Origin: Methanobacteriota archaeon
GTDB taxonomy: Archaea; Halobacteriota; Methanomicrobia; Methanomicrobiales; Methanospirillaceae
Reading direction: 5' to 3'
Assembly (NCBI GenBank): GCA_029547145.1
Contig: JAKPPV010000029.1
Location: 1-50,167, forward strand
DNA: 50,167 nucleotides
Shown: positions 8,762 to 17,121 of the stretch, one piece after another
Layout: each line of letters begins with the position of its first letter
Numbering within the stretch: the first letter of the stretch is position 1
Translations under genes and position numbers: made by a program
Notes under the pieces: generated by a model
The model's database searches: none
The model's input: only the letters and a program-made list of their open reading frames with translations
Told to the model about the DNA's origin: nothing

Positions 8762-10504
8762 TCACTGATTCGCAGGGAAAAACTCGTTCGCCAGCGTGCA
8801 TTGACCGCGGGTCGAGAGGGCCGTATTCAGTTTCTTCTGCATATCCCCGATCCCAGCGGCCTCGAGATACCCGAACCGGTCATCGGCCACCTCCCGCAGC
8901 GTCTCACGGTATCGTCTTCCTGCGATGACGATGACGCGATCGTAGTCGGGGAGGATGGACCGGAGCCGCTCTGTGACCTGATCCAGAATGGCGTCAACAT
9001 CGGCCGATCTCTTGAGCATCTGTTCGTACCCGGCTATCTCGTCCTCCGGGTTGACCAGCCCGTACTTGGCCGAGACGATCACATAGTCGAACCTGTTCTC
9101 CTCGGCAAACTGCCGGACCTTTCTGAAGATGGTCCCCTGGTACAGGTCCCGGGCCGGCATCGAGGTCTCGGGATCGTATGCCCGCTTTGTCTTGCAGCAG
9201 CTGGTGATGACCAGGACCTTCTCGCCCGGAATCATCACGGGCAATTCGTCGAACGGGCGGATCCAGCCCGTGGGTGCTGAGATCTTTCTGGTGTCGGTGA
9301 AATTGGGCCAGGCGTCGGGGTTCTTGAAGACCTTGTGGAAGATGTGCGTGTTGTGAAACCCGCGCCGGCGGTTCCGGTTGTTGCCCCGGAAGATGACGAC
9401 CTCGATCCCGGCGTGAGCACAGATCTCGCATCCGCACTCCTCCCAAGGGCGGTCCTCGAGGAGACGCCGATACTTCTCGAGAAGGATCGGGCGCTCTCCC
9501 GTTACCTCGATCTCCTCGGCCAGCGTGGGGAGCACGGCCTCGAGTGCGATATCCCGTTGTTCATATTTGCGGAGAAGCGAGAGGCAGCGGTTGCCGACCT
9601 CGGTGACCTTCTCCTGGTCGAGCACCTTCTTCCGCTCTCCCTTGAGGGTCTGAGGGATCCGGATGGCCGTGTACCCCCGTCCGTCCTCGGTGATGTAGTT
9701 CTTCTCGGTCGTGGGCGCGGCCAGCCATGCGCTCCGGAGGAACGAGGCCGAGTCGAAGGCCACCTCGACCCCCAGGTCCTCGATCTCCTTGAACTTCGGA
9801 AGGATGGCGTACCGGGCGACGCCGAAGAAGTGGAGGTATTCGGGCCTGGTCGGCAGCACTTTGAGTTCGGCGATGAGGGCGTCGAGGAGTTCGAGGATGA
9901 ACTTCGTCGGCGACCGGACGAGGCTGCCGAACGCGATATGGGTGGCCCCGTGGGCGAGGTACTCGCGGAGCATCCCGAGGTAGTCCTCGATCGTCTCGCC
10001 CTGCACGGCCACGATCAGTTGGTAGTCGTCCCGGTACTTCTCCGTCCACTCGTCGAACGCGGCCAGGCCATTCTCGAGCGTGATCTGCATCCGGCGCTCC
10101 TTCTGGATCGCGAAGGCCGGCACGACAAGGTGGTCGATACTGACGCCGTAGTTGAACCCGAGGTCGCGGTAGAGCCGGAGGATCTCCGAGGTCGAGTACG
10201 GCGGGACTTCCTCCCCGATGTACCCGAACGCTCCGCAGTCGGCCATAATCGGAAACTCCTGGGAGAGACCCAGGAACCCGTGGATGCCCTTCTCCTGGAT
10301 CAGCTGGTACTTGCGCTTGTCCTTCTGCAAGGTGGCCACGGAGACGAGGACGCCGTCGAACGGGACCCTGTCGATACCGAAGAGGTCCCACATATAGGCG
10401 TCGTTGGCGAGCGCATCCTCATCGTGAGCAGCCGAGTGCGTATCGGAGAGAAAATCGTAATCGGGGTCTACCCGGTCGTCCCACTCGGGGATGAAGTAGC
10501 GCAT
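8762..10504 (-). CDS. TGT-like (DpdA/TgtA5-type) transglycosylase fused to a DUF6884-like domain
   Basis: A 580-residue two-domain protein. Residues about 45-395 follow the tRNA-guanine transglycosylase barrel: MADCGAFGY (87-95) replaces the TGT base-pocket motif DSGGFQ, AFDSAS (249-254) carries the candidate nucleophile Asp251, and C357, C359, C362 with a nearby His (384-390) form the zinc site. Residues about 428-505 match the DUF6884 pattern: LVITSCCKTK, then ARDLYQG and VIVSAKYGLVNPEDEI. There is no PUA domain, which tRNA-acting archaeal enzymes use, and the neighbours are helicases and nucleases, so DNA is the likely substrate. DUF6884 resembles the small domains that tailor preQ0-type bases in ArcS; that functional link is inferred. 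It probably has its own promoter in the 102-base gap upstream and co-transcribes the glycosylase. Annotation as a plain tRNA enzyme would be misleading. Confidence 0.75.
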   Translation of the reverse strand: MRYFIPEWDDRVDPDYDFLSDTHSAAHDEDALANDAYMWDLFGIDRVPFDGVLVSVATLQKDKRKYQLIQEKGIHGFLGLSQEFPIMADCGAFGYIGEEVPPYSTSEILRLYRDLGFNYGVSIDHLVVPAFAIQKERRMQITLENGLAAFDEWTEKYRDDYQLIVAVQGETIEDYLGMLREYLAHGATHIAFGSLVRSPTKFILELLDALIAELKVLPTRPEYLHFFGVARYAILPKFKEIEDLGVEVAFDSASFLRSAWLAAPTTEKNYITEDGRGYTAIRIPQTLKGERKKVLDQEKVTEVGNRCLSLLRKYEQRDIALEAVLPTLAEEIEVTGERPILLEKYRRLLEDRPWEECGCEICAHAGIEVVIFRGNNRNRRRGFHNTHIFHKVFKNPDAWPNFTDTRKISAPTGWIRPFDELPVMIPGEKVLVITSCCKTKRAYDPETSMPARDLYQGTIFRKVRQFAEENRFDYVIVSAKYGLVNPEDEIAGYEQMLKRSADVDAILDQVTERLRSILPDYDRVIVIAGRRYRETLREVADDRFGYLEAAGIGDMQKKLNTALSTRGQCTLANEFFPANQ

Positions 10505-10606
10505 CTCGTCCTACTATGCTTGCTGAAAGATCATAAAGGATGAGAGCAACTCTCACCTTCCGCATCGTCTCGAGGTCATGGCCCTATCTTCTCGGAACTC
10601 GACTAT

Positions 10607-11581
10607 TCAGGGGTAGCGCATCTTCACGAACCGCTTCACTTCGTCGCTTTGGCAATCCCAGCGGAGGTCGCACGCAGAGCAGGTGTCAGGATCGGTTATA
10701 GCATCTGGGGCCGGCCAGGAGTCCAGCGCCTTGTGTTCTTCGATCAAGCCGACCGTCTGCGAGAAGTCCTCAAGTGCACGGTCGATCTTCCCCTGCAGAT
10801 TGGGGTCGGTGAAATCAAACGTGATGGTGGCCCTTTCGCGGATCGCCTCGAGCGGGGTCGTCGGGTCGCGGAGATCCGCAAGCTCGTTCATGAAGTACAA
10901 GACGCCTCGCTTGGGAAACTTACCCGTCTTCATCCGGTAGAGGCTGGCATAGACCAACATCTGGAACTCATATTTTTCTATCTTCTTCGCTTCCTTTAAC
11001 CCCGCTTTCCCTGGCTTCGATGTATCCGGTTTCCTCGATGCCTTATAATCCCAGATTTCGACGTTCTCGCAGAATGGCGGTGTGGATGTCCCGCTCCCAT
11101 CGACAAGGATATCCACAATTCCCTCGAGGTAGAAATCGCCGCGGTCGCTCTTTAGCGGATACTCAGTGTCCACGATATTGCGGAAAAGCGTTGGCCCCTC
11201 GATGCGGTTGAACGCTTTCAGCACATCCTGAGCACGGTCTCGTTCGTCCTTATCCATCCAGCGGATGCCACGCTTGTTCAGGCTATCGCATACTTGCTCG
11301 AACGCCAGGCTCACATCATCATCGGTGGGTATCCGCTTGACTCCCGACCGTTCACGCTCCTCTTGGTAGGTTGCATGAAGGTTGTTGAGTACCTGATGCA
11401 CGACTAGACCGAACCAGAGCTGAATGGAGTGCGCCGTACGGTACCGTCGGTGGTTGTAGAGCCCGTATTGTCGGGGGCAGATCTCGTAGGCGAGGATATC
11501 GCCGGTGACGCTGTAGAACCGCTTGATCCGCTGCGGCTCCTCCGCAGCGATCTGCAGCTGCTCGAACAACCGCCAGGTCAT
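10607..11581 (-). CDS. Cas4/AddB-like PD-(D/E)XK nuclease with 4Fe-4S cluster
   Basis: A 324-residue RecB-family nuclease. Visible residues are H62 in the first helix (FGLVVHQVL), D157 (LEGIVDILVDG), the D178-x-K180 pair in VEIWDYKASRK, and the QMLVYASLY motif at 207-215. Four cysteines, C35 (YEICPRQYGLY) plus C301, C304 and C310 (CSACDLRWDC), match the cluster-binding arrangement that pins the ends of Cas4 and AddB nuclease domains. It is expected to cut single-stranded DNA ends. Its ATG shares one base with the stop of the upstream UvrD-type helicase, so the two are coupled and probably form a helicase-nuclease machine like AddAB, but as separate chains. No CRISPR array is present. Confidence 0.85.
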   Translation of the reverse strand: MTWRLFEQLQIAAEEPQRIKRFYSVTGDILAYEICPRQYGLYNHRRYRTAHSIQLWFGLVVHQVLNNLHATYQEERERSGVKRIPTDDDVSLAFEQVCDSLNKRGIRWMDKDERDRAQDVLKAFNRIEGPTLFRNIVDTEYPLKSDRGDFYLEGIVDILVDGSGTSTPPFCENVEIWDYKASRKPDTSKPGKAGLKEAKKIEKYEFQMLVYASLYRMKTGKFPKRGVLYFMNELADLRDPTTPLEAIRERATITFDFTDPNLQGKIDRALEDFSQTVGLIEEHKALDSWPAPDAITDPDTCSACDLRWDCQSDEVKRFVKMRYP

Positions 11582-13821
11582 CAGCCCACCTCGACCCCCA
11601 CCCGAGTCGTGAACCGATCATATTCTCCTGCGGGATACCCGAGGGCGTCAACCATGTGATCGTCTGGGACGAGGTTGACAATCGCGTACTTTGCCCGGGA
11701 GTCCGCAACGTAGTAGAGTCGGATGAGGTCCTGATCCGCCCGTTCCTGCGGAGTGAACCGGACACGCCTCGGCACTTCGCGGTACGGCTCGAGACTGTCC
11801 TCGAGGTAGATGGCAGTGCTAGGAGTCGACGCTTTTGTCAGGCCGTACAGGAAGACGATGTCGAACTCGAGCCCCTTGGCCTGATGGATGGTCATGATCG
11901 GGAACGAACCGTCGGGAACCACGAACTCCTGGTCCTCGGGGTCGTTCATGCCGTTTGAGGCGAGCATATGGATGAGCGCATAGTAGAAGTTCGTTAACCA
12001 GACCTGGCTGAGTCGCCCCTCACTCCCCGGGCGCGAACTGAGCCTGAGCCGCCCCCTATCCGTGCCTGGCCGGTTGGGTAACGGGGTCGATGAGTAGGCC
12101 TCTAGTAGTTGCGTCAGCTGTGAGAGGCGGTACGTCCGCTCCCCTGGTTCCTCTTTCCATGAAGAGAAGGGCGGTTGGGAATAGATCTTCCAGAGTAGCT
12201 CAAGAGGCGACGTGTTGAGATACTGATTCGGCTCAGATCGTTGGATCGCCCGGACTGATCTGTCGACGTAAATTCCTAACGGGGGGAATCGCTCGGCGAG
12301 ATCCTGGTATACATTCACCCACGCCTCGACAGCCCGAACAGCCCTCCCTCTGATCTGGGCGTGCAGCGTCTCAAGCCCTGGGTCGAGGATGCTGACGAGA
12401 GCCCCGAGGGCCCCCGCAACCTCCTGCTGATCCAGGTACTCGCCAGCACGGGGGTTGTAGACCGGGATTCCCCGCCGCCGCAGGGCTTGCTCAAAGGGGC
12501 CCGAATGGTTCGCTCGAACCGAGTACATGAGCAGCGCGCACTGGTTCGGTTTTTCGATAATGTTGTGTGCGAGGAGATCGTTGACGAATCCGCCAAATCT
12601 GTCAGCCACCTCTGCCTGAGACCCTCCTCGAATGGCCGATAGAGGGGGGTACTTGGCCGAGACCGACTTCTTGGCGACAAGGTCGGGTTTTCCCGCGACC
12701 CTCGCATCGGGTAGACGCATCACGTCGAAGGACCGGATGTAGTCGTTATAGTACGCGATGATGGTCGGATGGGAGCGGTAATTCGCGTTGAGATATTTCT
12801 TCGATACTGTATCGGGTGACATTTCCCAGTACCGTTCACATGCCCGGTCGAAAGTGACGAACCCGTCGACCGTAGCCCCGCGGAACCGGTAGAGCGCCTG
12901 GTCGTCGTCCCCGACGACAATCAGGTTCTGGCTATGTTGAGAGAGGGTGAGGTAGATGGCTTCCTGGATCGGATTCGTGTCCTGGTACTCGTCGACGAAG
13001 ACACACTGGAGTCCAGGATGGCGATCGGACCCGTCCCCGATGAGGAAACGAACGCCCTGGGGAGAACGGAGAAACGAGAGGAATGCCTTCTGGACCGATG
13101 CGAAGTCGCTGCGACCGTGCCTGTCCAGGGTTGATGAGTACTCGTTATATGCGTCCGCCACGAGCGACCAGTACCCACCCGCAGCACTCAGCCTTTCTAT
13201 GTCCACCAGATCCTCGGTCAGGCGGTTGAAGAGTGTGATTGCGGCATAAGTTCTGTCTCGCTTCGAAGGCAAACGCGCGGGTGGTCTAATATATGGCTGG
13301 CCAAAGGGGGAAAATAGATAATAGAGGTTATCCCAGATCCGCTTATTCTCTTTCTTATTCTCTTTATTGTCGTTGACAATCCTGGCATGATCGTACGTGA
13401 ACAGGTAGGTCTGGATATCGTCCATCAGGCGATAATTTTCGTAATTGGCGTACCGGTACTCCTTAAGGATCTCCTCGCAGAGGCTGTGGAGAGTGCCGAT
13501 CCTGAGTGTGGAGAGATCGTAGTCCTGTTCCAGCGACGGATCGCGATCGTAGAGAAACCGGGCGTATCGGAAGATACGGTCACGTATATTCCGGGCGGCT
13601 TTGTTGGTGAAGGTCGTGATCATGATAGCCTTTGGCGGCACACCGTCGACCATGATCTTCTTCAAGGCCGTCAGGGTCAGCACCTCGGTCTTTCCCGAGC
13701 CCGGACCGGCCACGATCCACATCGGGCCTGAGGTGTAGGTGATGATATCGATCTGCTCAGGGGAGAGTCGTTTTGGGTCGAGTCTGGTATGGATCGCGTC
13801 GAGGAAGGTGTCAAAATCCAT
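11581..13821 (-). CDS. UvrD/Rep/AddA-type superfamily 1 DNA helicase
   Basis: A 746-residue SF1A helicase. Motifs in order: Q-motif region LSPEQIDII, Walker A GPGSGKT (39-45), motif Ia TFTNKAA, motif II VFVDEYQDT (about 275-283), motif III VVGDDDQALYRFRGA, motif IV NYRSHP, motif V TIHQAKGLEFD and motif VI YYVADSRAK. Motif VI is unusual, since most UvrD proteins read YVALTRA. It unwinds DNA 3' to 5' and is coupled to the Cas4-like nuclease gene that follows. A 128-base gap separates it from the upstream AAA gene, so it may have its own promoter. It is unlike the SNF2- and RecQ-type helicases of bacterial dpd clusters, which suggests a different restriction module. Confidence 0.9.
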   Translation of the reverse strand: MDFDTFLDAIHTRLDPKRLSPEQIDIITYTSGPMWIVAGPGSGKTEVLTLTALKKIMVDGVPPKAIMITTFTNKAARNIRDRIFRYARFLYDRDPSLEQDYDLSTLRIGTLHSLCEEILKEYRYANYENYRLMDDIQTYLFTYDHARIVNDNKENKKENKRIWDNLYYLFSPFGQPYIRPPARLPSKRDRTYAAITLFNRLTEDLVDIERLSAAGGYWSLVADAYNEYSSTLDRHGRSDFASVQKAFLSFLRSPQGVRFLIGDGSDRHPGLQCVFVDEYQDTNPIQEAIYLTLSQHSQNLIVVGDDDQALYRFRGATVDGFVTFDRACERYWEMSPDTVSKKYLNANYRSHPTIIAYYNDYIRSFDVMRLPDARVAGKPDLVAKKSVSAKYPPLSAIRGGSQAEVADRFGGFVNDLLAHNIIEKPNQCALLMYSVRANHSGPFEQALRRRGIPVYNPRAGEYLDQQEVAGALGALVSILDPGLETLHAQIRGRAVRAVEAWVNVYQDLAERFPPLGIYVDRSVRAIQRSEPNQYLNTSPLELLWKIYSQPPFSSWKEEPGERTYRLSQLTQLLEAYSSTPLPNRPGTDRGRLRLSSRPGSEGRLSQVWLTNFYYALIHMLASNGMNDPEDQEFVVPDGSFPIMTIHQAKGLEFDIVFLYGLTKASTPSTAIYLEDSLEPYREVPRRVRFTPQERADQDLIRLYYVADSRAKYAIVNLVPDDHMVDALGYPAGEYDRFTTRVGVEVG

Positions 13822-13949
13822 ACTAGACGATTCCGTAGCGATGAAAAAGGTCTTCCGATTTAGTTGTCGTTGGATCGGTGTTCGACGAGATCAGGGAAAA
13901 GGGGGTTTCGTGACTCTCTATCCGCGGAGTTCACCCTCTCGGGACGGTA

Positions 13950-15128
13950 TCAGACCGCGTAGAGGTTGCGGATCATCGCACCGTCAATCGCCGACCCCGG
14001 ACATGTTGCGTACGCCTCGATCGCCTGACTGCAGATGGTGAGGATCCTGCGTGTGTTTCCCATACCGAGTTCGTAGATCGAGGTTAAGGCCTCTCCAGAG
14101 AACGGGTCAGTCGCCTCCGACGCTCTATCCCGGGCCTGGTTCAGGTAGGCTGTCACGAGCTCCTGCATCAGCGACAGGTCCATCGGTTTCAGCGGCACCT
14201 CCTTGGAGATGCGGTCCGAGAAGGCGTGATAGTCAGAGATCAGCATCTGCCAGATCTCGGGAGCGCACGCGATGACCAGAGAGAGATCCGACGGGTGCAT
14301 ATCGATCAGGTGCCGCATCGCGTTCAGCATGTTCTGCCTCGTCCGGGCCTGCAGGTTTCCGATGCACTCGAACTCGTCGATCAGGATGGCCACGGCGCTG
14401 TTGTCGATCTCCTTCAGCACGGACTTCAGGGCCGCGAACGCGCGGAGGGAGTGGGTATCGGTCATATTCTTGGTCAGGCCCATCTGCCGGCGCTGAGGGT
14501 AATCGATCCCGCTGCCGTTCAGCCAGTCCCAGGCGTTGATCGAGTTCTCGTCGTAGGCCATGGTCACGAAGGCCCGGGCGAAGTCCATGAACTGGACCGA
14601 GCGGTTGAGCCGCTCGAGCGCTCGTGGCACGACGTCGGAGAGCAGCACCTTCCCCTCCTGAATGTCCTCCCATGCGCGGTCGGGGTCGACCTCGTCCTCG
14701 ATCTTCCCTTCCTGGTGGAGTTGGTACGCGACGCGACCGAGGTACGTCTGCGCCTTCTCCCGGATCCGCTCGTAACCGAGGTCGAACATGAACTCGCGGT
14801 AGATGTCGAGGAACGTGGTCCCCGGCTGCGAGACGTAGCCGATGCAGAGCGGCCGGGGGAGCTCGCCAGACCGGGCCTCGAGCTCGGTCTTGACGAACTT
14901 CAGGGTATGCGACTTCCCGTTGCCGTACGAGCCGGTCAAGATCAGGTGGTTCGACCGGCCGGTCGCGATCATGGCCAGGAGTACGGACTGGAGCGCGGTC
15001 AGCACCTCGGGTTGCCCGATGTAGATCGTCGGGTGGTCGTCGGGGACGCCCGTGCTGGGAAATGGGTTGTCGCTCAGCCCGAACTGTGCGTAATTGCGCT
15101 CGAGGACTGCAAGCGAGAGGTTACTCAC
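13950..15128 (-). CDS. AAA+ ATPase (Orc1/BrxD-like)
   Basis: A 392-residue ATPase. The N-terminus has FGLSDNPFPS, then Walker A GSYGNGKS at 66-73 and Walker B AILIDEFECIG near 250, followed by sensor-type segments and a helical C-terminal lid ending with MGNTRRILTICSQAI. The Walker B IDEFE and overall length resemble BrxD-like ATPases of defence loci and Orc1/Cdc6-type clamps, but I see no diagnostic domain. It begins eight bases inside the end of the wHTH gene, so it is coupled to it. Together they resemble, in smaller form, the 275-residue wHTH plus 982-residue ATPase pair at the left end. A role as the sensing or loading ATPase of the modification-restriction complex is inferred. Confidence 0.75.
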   Translation of the reverse strand: MSNLSLAVLERNYAQFGLSDNPFPSTGVPDDHPTIYIGQPEVLTALQSVLLAMIATGRSNHLILTGSYGNGKSHTLKFVKTELEARSGELPRPLCIGYVSQPGTTFLDIYREFMFDLGYERIREKAQTYLGRVAYQLHQEGKIEDEVDPDRAWEDIQEGKVLLSDVVPRALERLNRSVQFMDFARAFVTMAYDENSINAWDWLNGSGIDYPQRRQMGLTKNMTDTHSLRAFAALKSVLKEIDNSAVAILIDEFECIGNLQARTRQNMLNAMRHLIDMHPSDLSLVIACAPEIWQMLISDYHAFSDRISKEVPLKPMDLSLMQELVTAYLNQARDRASEATDPFSGEALTSIYELGMGNTRRILTICSQAIEAYATCPGSAIDGAMIRNLYAV

Positions 15129-16014
15129 GGAGGTCGCCTCCGTGGTAGGCCAGCAGGGAGTACATCCTGCCGTTGATGGCGATGCCCTTTTCGTAGTACG
15201 CCGTATCGAAATCCATAACCAGTTGTGACGGAAGCGCCATGACAGACACCGTTCGAACCCTGTAGCGGCTTTTGTTGGTCGTACTGGTGATCGGAACCCC
15301 GCTCAGCTCCAATCGACCGATGTTCTGTGTGCAGAGCGAGGCGAATCGCCGGTCGAAAGACGGACGCGCGCACCGGAGTTCCTGGCAGATCATCTCGCGC
15401 AGATGCCCGATCTCGACGTACCGGGTTCCGGACCATGGAGGAGGAGCTGGTGGAGCCACCGAGGTGACGCGCCTCGGCTTCAACTTCGCATAAGGCTCCC
15501 GCTTCAACCGAGAGTAGGCCGCGAGGAAGCTCGGGACGAGCGGCTGATTGGATTCCCGAAGCGTGTAGATCTGCTTCGTGTAGGGGTTCCGCTGGACGGA
15601 TCCGAGCCGCTCGGCCCATTCGGACAGGTTGTCGACGGTCGCAAGGTTGAAGTGGGTCTCGCCTTCCCTGAGCAATTCGAGGAGCTCGTTGTACGTCGCT
15701 GATGGGAGCTTGTCGAGGGTCGTGAAGAAGTCGCGGTAGAACGGGTAGGCCATGAACTCCTCGTGGACCAAGGGCCACCGATCCGCGGCGATCTCGTCGA
15801 TCAGCCGCCGCCCCGCCGATGTCGATGCGTATCCGCCGTCCGACCGCCCCAACAGGCCCATTCGGACCATCTCCTCGGCTATCTCCCGGGCTCGATTCGG
15901 CGTGGCATCGAGGCGGGCGGCCAGGGCCTCGACCGTCACCGCGCCGGCTGGAGCCACGAAGAGTGCGACCTCGACCACGCGCGGGAGCTTGACCGGACGC
16001 ATGCTGACTCTCAT
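15121..16014 (-). CDS. Winged-helix protein of the TGT/AAA cluster
   Basis: A 297-residue protein. Residues 12-75 form a wHTH: VVEVALFVAPAGAVTVEALA, then the recognition-helix segment NRAREIAEEMVRMGLLG and a wing ending TSAGRRLIDEI. The rest is of mixed alpha/beta appearance with no recognisable catalytic motif. A proline-rich linker (APPAPPPWSG, near residue 195) separates two parts. The start ATG overlaps the TGT stop by four bases and the stop overlaps the AAA start, placing it inside a tight transglycosylase-wHTH-AAA operon. The T-x-x-G-R-R wing end is shared with the 275-residue protein at 692-1519, but similarity beyond that is not evident by eye. Function unknown; probably a DNA-binding specificity or adaptor subunit. 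Confidence 0.65.
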   Translation of the reverse strand: MRVSMRPVKLPRVVEVALFVAPAGAVTVEALAARLDATPNRAREIAEEMVRMGLLGRSDGGYASTSAGRRLIDEIAADRWPLVHEEFMAYPFYRDFFTTLDKLPSATYNELLELLREGETHFNLATVDNLSEWAERLGSVQRNPYTKQIYTLRESNQPLVPSFLAAYSRLKREPYAKLKPRRVTSVAPPAPPPWSGTRYVEIGHLREMICQELRCARPSFDRRFASLCTQNIGRLELSGVPITSTTNKSRYRVRTVSVMALPSQLVMDFDTAYYEKGIAINGRMYSLLAYHGGDLRE

Positions 16015-17039
16015 ACCAGCCCTCGCATCTTGGACTTCGCATAGCGGAAGACATCCTGCATCACGGGATTCCTCGCAAACCGGTGGTCGAGGTACGTTTC
16101 GAGGTCATGCTGCCTGATGTGCAGCTTGAGCTTTCGCAGTTCATACGCGATCATCCAGAGGTTGTGAAGTCCGATCAGCCGCCGCTCGGCGCGGATCGTC
16201 TCGGCCGCATACACGCTGCAGACCGGGCAGACGCAGGGGAGGCGGTCGGCGAGGTCCAGGTCAAGCAGCGAGACCGAACCGTGGTCCGGGAGGAAGTAGA
16301 CGCGGTTCGCGCCCGCGCGGATGTACGACGACGAGTCGAAGGTGTCGACGCCGAGATAGACGAGGAGCGGGATCAGGGCTGGCCCGCCGATCCCGAGGAC
16401 GTGGAGCGGCTTCTCCTTGAGGCGCCGGCGGACGGCCACGATCAGGTCGACCATCGCAAAGAGGTCGCTTCGTTTCGGGACGAGGCCGCCGATGGCGAAC
16501 CCGTCGAAGTCACCCTTTCGCTGGAGGTAGTCGAGCATGTTGACCATCACCTGGCTCGAGTTGCCGTGGAGCGGGGCGTAGACGAGCATCTCCTCGCGCT
16601 CGCGGTTCTCCAGAGCCCAGAGCGCGTTCCTGATCGTGACCTGCATGCTGACCATATGCTGCTGCCCGGCGATGCTATCGACGGGGAACACAGGTGTATC
16701 GAGCGGAATGGCGATGTCTGCCCCGATGGCCTCCTGGAAGTGGAGGATCTCGTTGTGCTTGAGCCGCGGAAGGTCTGTATGGGCTTGGAACCCTCCGCTG
16801 TCGACCATGAAGACGCCGTTGACGCCGAAAAAGTCGTGGAGCCCTCGCAAGGAGAGTTGGTCCACCATGCCGGACTGACGAAGAAGGTGGACGTTGACCA
16901 GCATCGATCGGAGGTCCGGGATCTCGGTGATGTACTTCGGACCGCTCCCGTGTCCGTGATCGCCAAAATCGTTGACTGGAAAGAAGAGGGGTGTCTCGAA
17001 GTCGCCATGGGCGGTGATGAGGGAGTGGATCCGAGCCAT
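16011..17039 (-). CDS. TGT-fold DNA base transglycosylase (DpdA-like)
   Basis: A 342-residue tRNA-guanine transglycosylase-fold protein. ETPLFFPVNDFGDHG matches the TGT N-terminal strand (T-P-x-F-x-P-V). FMVDSGGFQ (77-85) is an intact base-pocket motif with Asp80, FAIGGLVP (181-188) matches the GGL loop, and VDTFDSSS (231-238) carries the candidate nucleophile Asp235. C269, C271, C274 and H292 form the zinc site. Archaeal tRNA enzymes of this family are longer and carry PUA-type domains; this one ends soon after the zinc site. The operon of ATPase, helicase and nuclease genes points to insertion of preQ0 or a related 7-deazaguanine into DNA, as established for bacterial DpdA. AGGTG five bases before the ATG supports the start. 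The divergent promoter contains an 18-bp palindrome. Methanogens make preQ0 for archaeosine, so a precursor would be available. Confidence 0.75.
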   Translation of the reverse strand: MARIHSLITAHGDFETPLFFPVNDFGDHGHGSGPKYITEIPDLRSMLVNVHLLRQSGMVDQLSLRGLHDFFGVNGVFMVDSGGFQAHTDLPRLKHNEILHFQEAIGADIAIPLDTPVFPVDSIAGQQHMVSMQVTIRNALWALENREREEMLVYAPLHGNSSQVMVNMLDYLQRKGDFDGFAIGGLVPKRSDLFAMVDLIVAVRRRLKEKPLHVLGIGGPALIPLLVYLGVDTFDSSSYIRAGANRVYFLPDHGSVSLLDLDLADRLPCVCPVCSVYAAETIRAERRLIGLHNLWMIAYELRKLKLHIRQHDLETYLDHRFARNPVMQDVFRYAKSKMRGLV

Positions 17040-17076
17040 TACTCCACCTATATGTTGTTCTAATAAATCGCTATAC

Positions 17077-17094
17077 TACTTATATCTATAAGTA
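17077..17094. promoter_or_regulatory. 18-bp palindromic operator over the divergent TGT/wHTH promoters
   Basis: TACTTATATCTATAAGTA has perfect 8-base arms (TACTTATA and TATAAGTA) around a 2-base centre. It is the only strong TATA-like element in the 82-base gap and lies 28-45 bases before the small wHTH gene and 38-55 bases before the transglycosylase gene. A dimer bound here would block both promoters. The small wHTH protein next door is the obvious candidate ligand. Confidence 0.6.
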
Positions 17095-17121
17095 TCGTTC
17101 TCGCAAGACCTTCATCAAGAT

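Noticed and set aside
10607-11581. CRISPR Cas4
   Set aside because: The nuclease has Cas4-like cysteines, but no repeats, cas1/cas2 or effector genes are present. It is coupled to a UvrD-type helicase instead.
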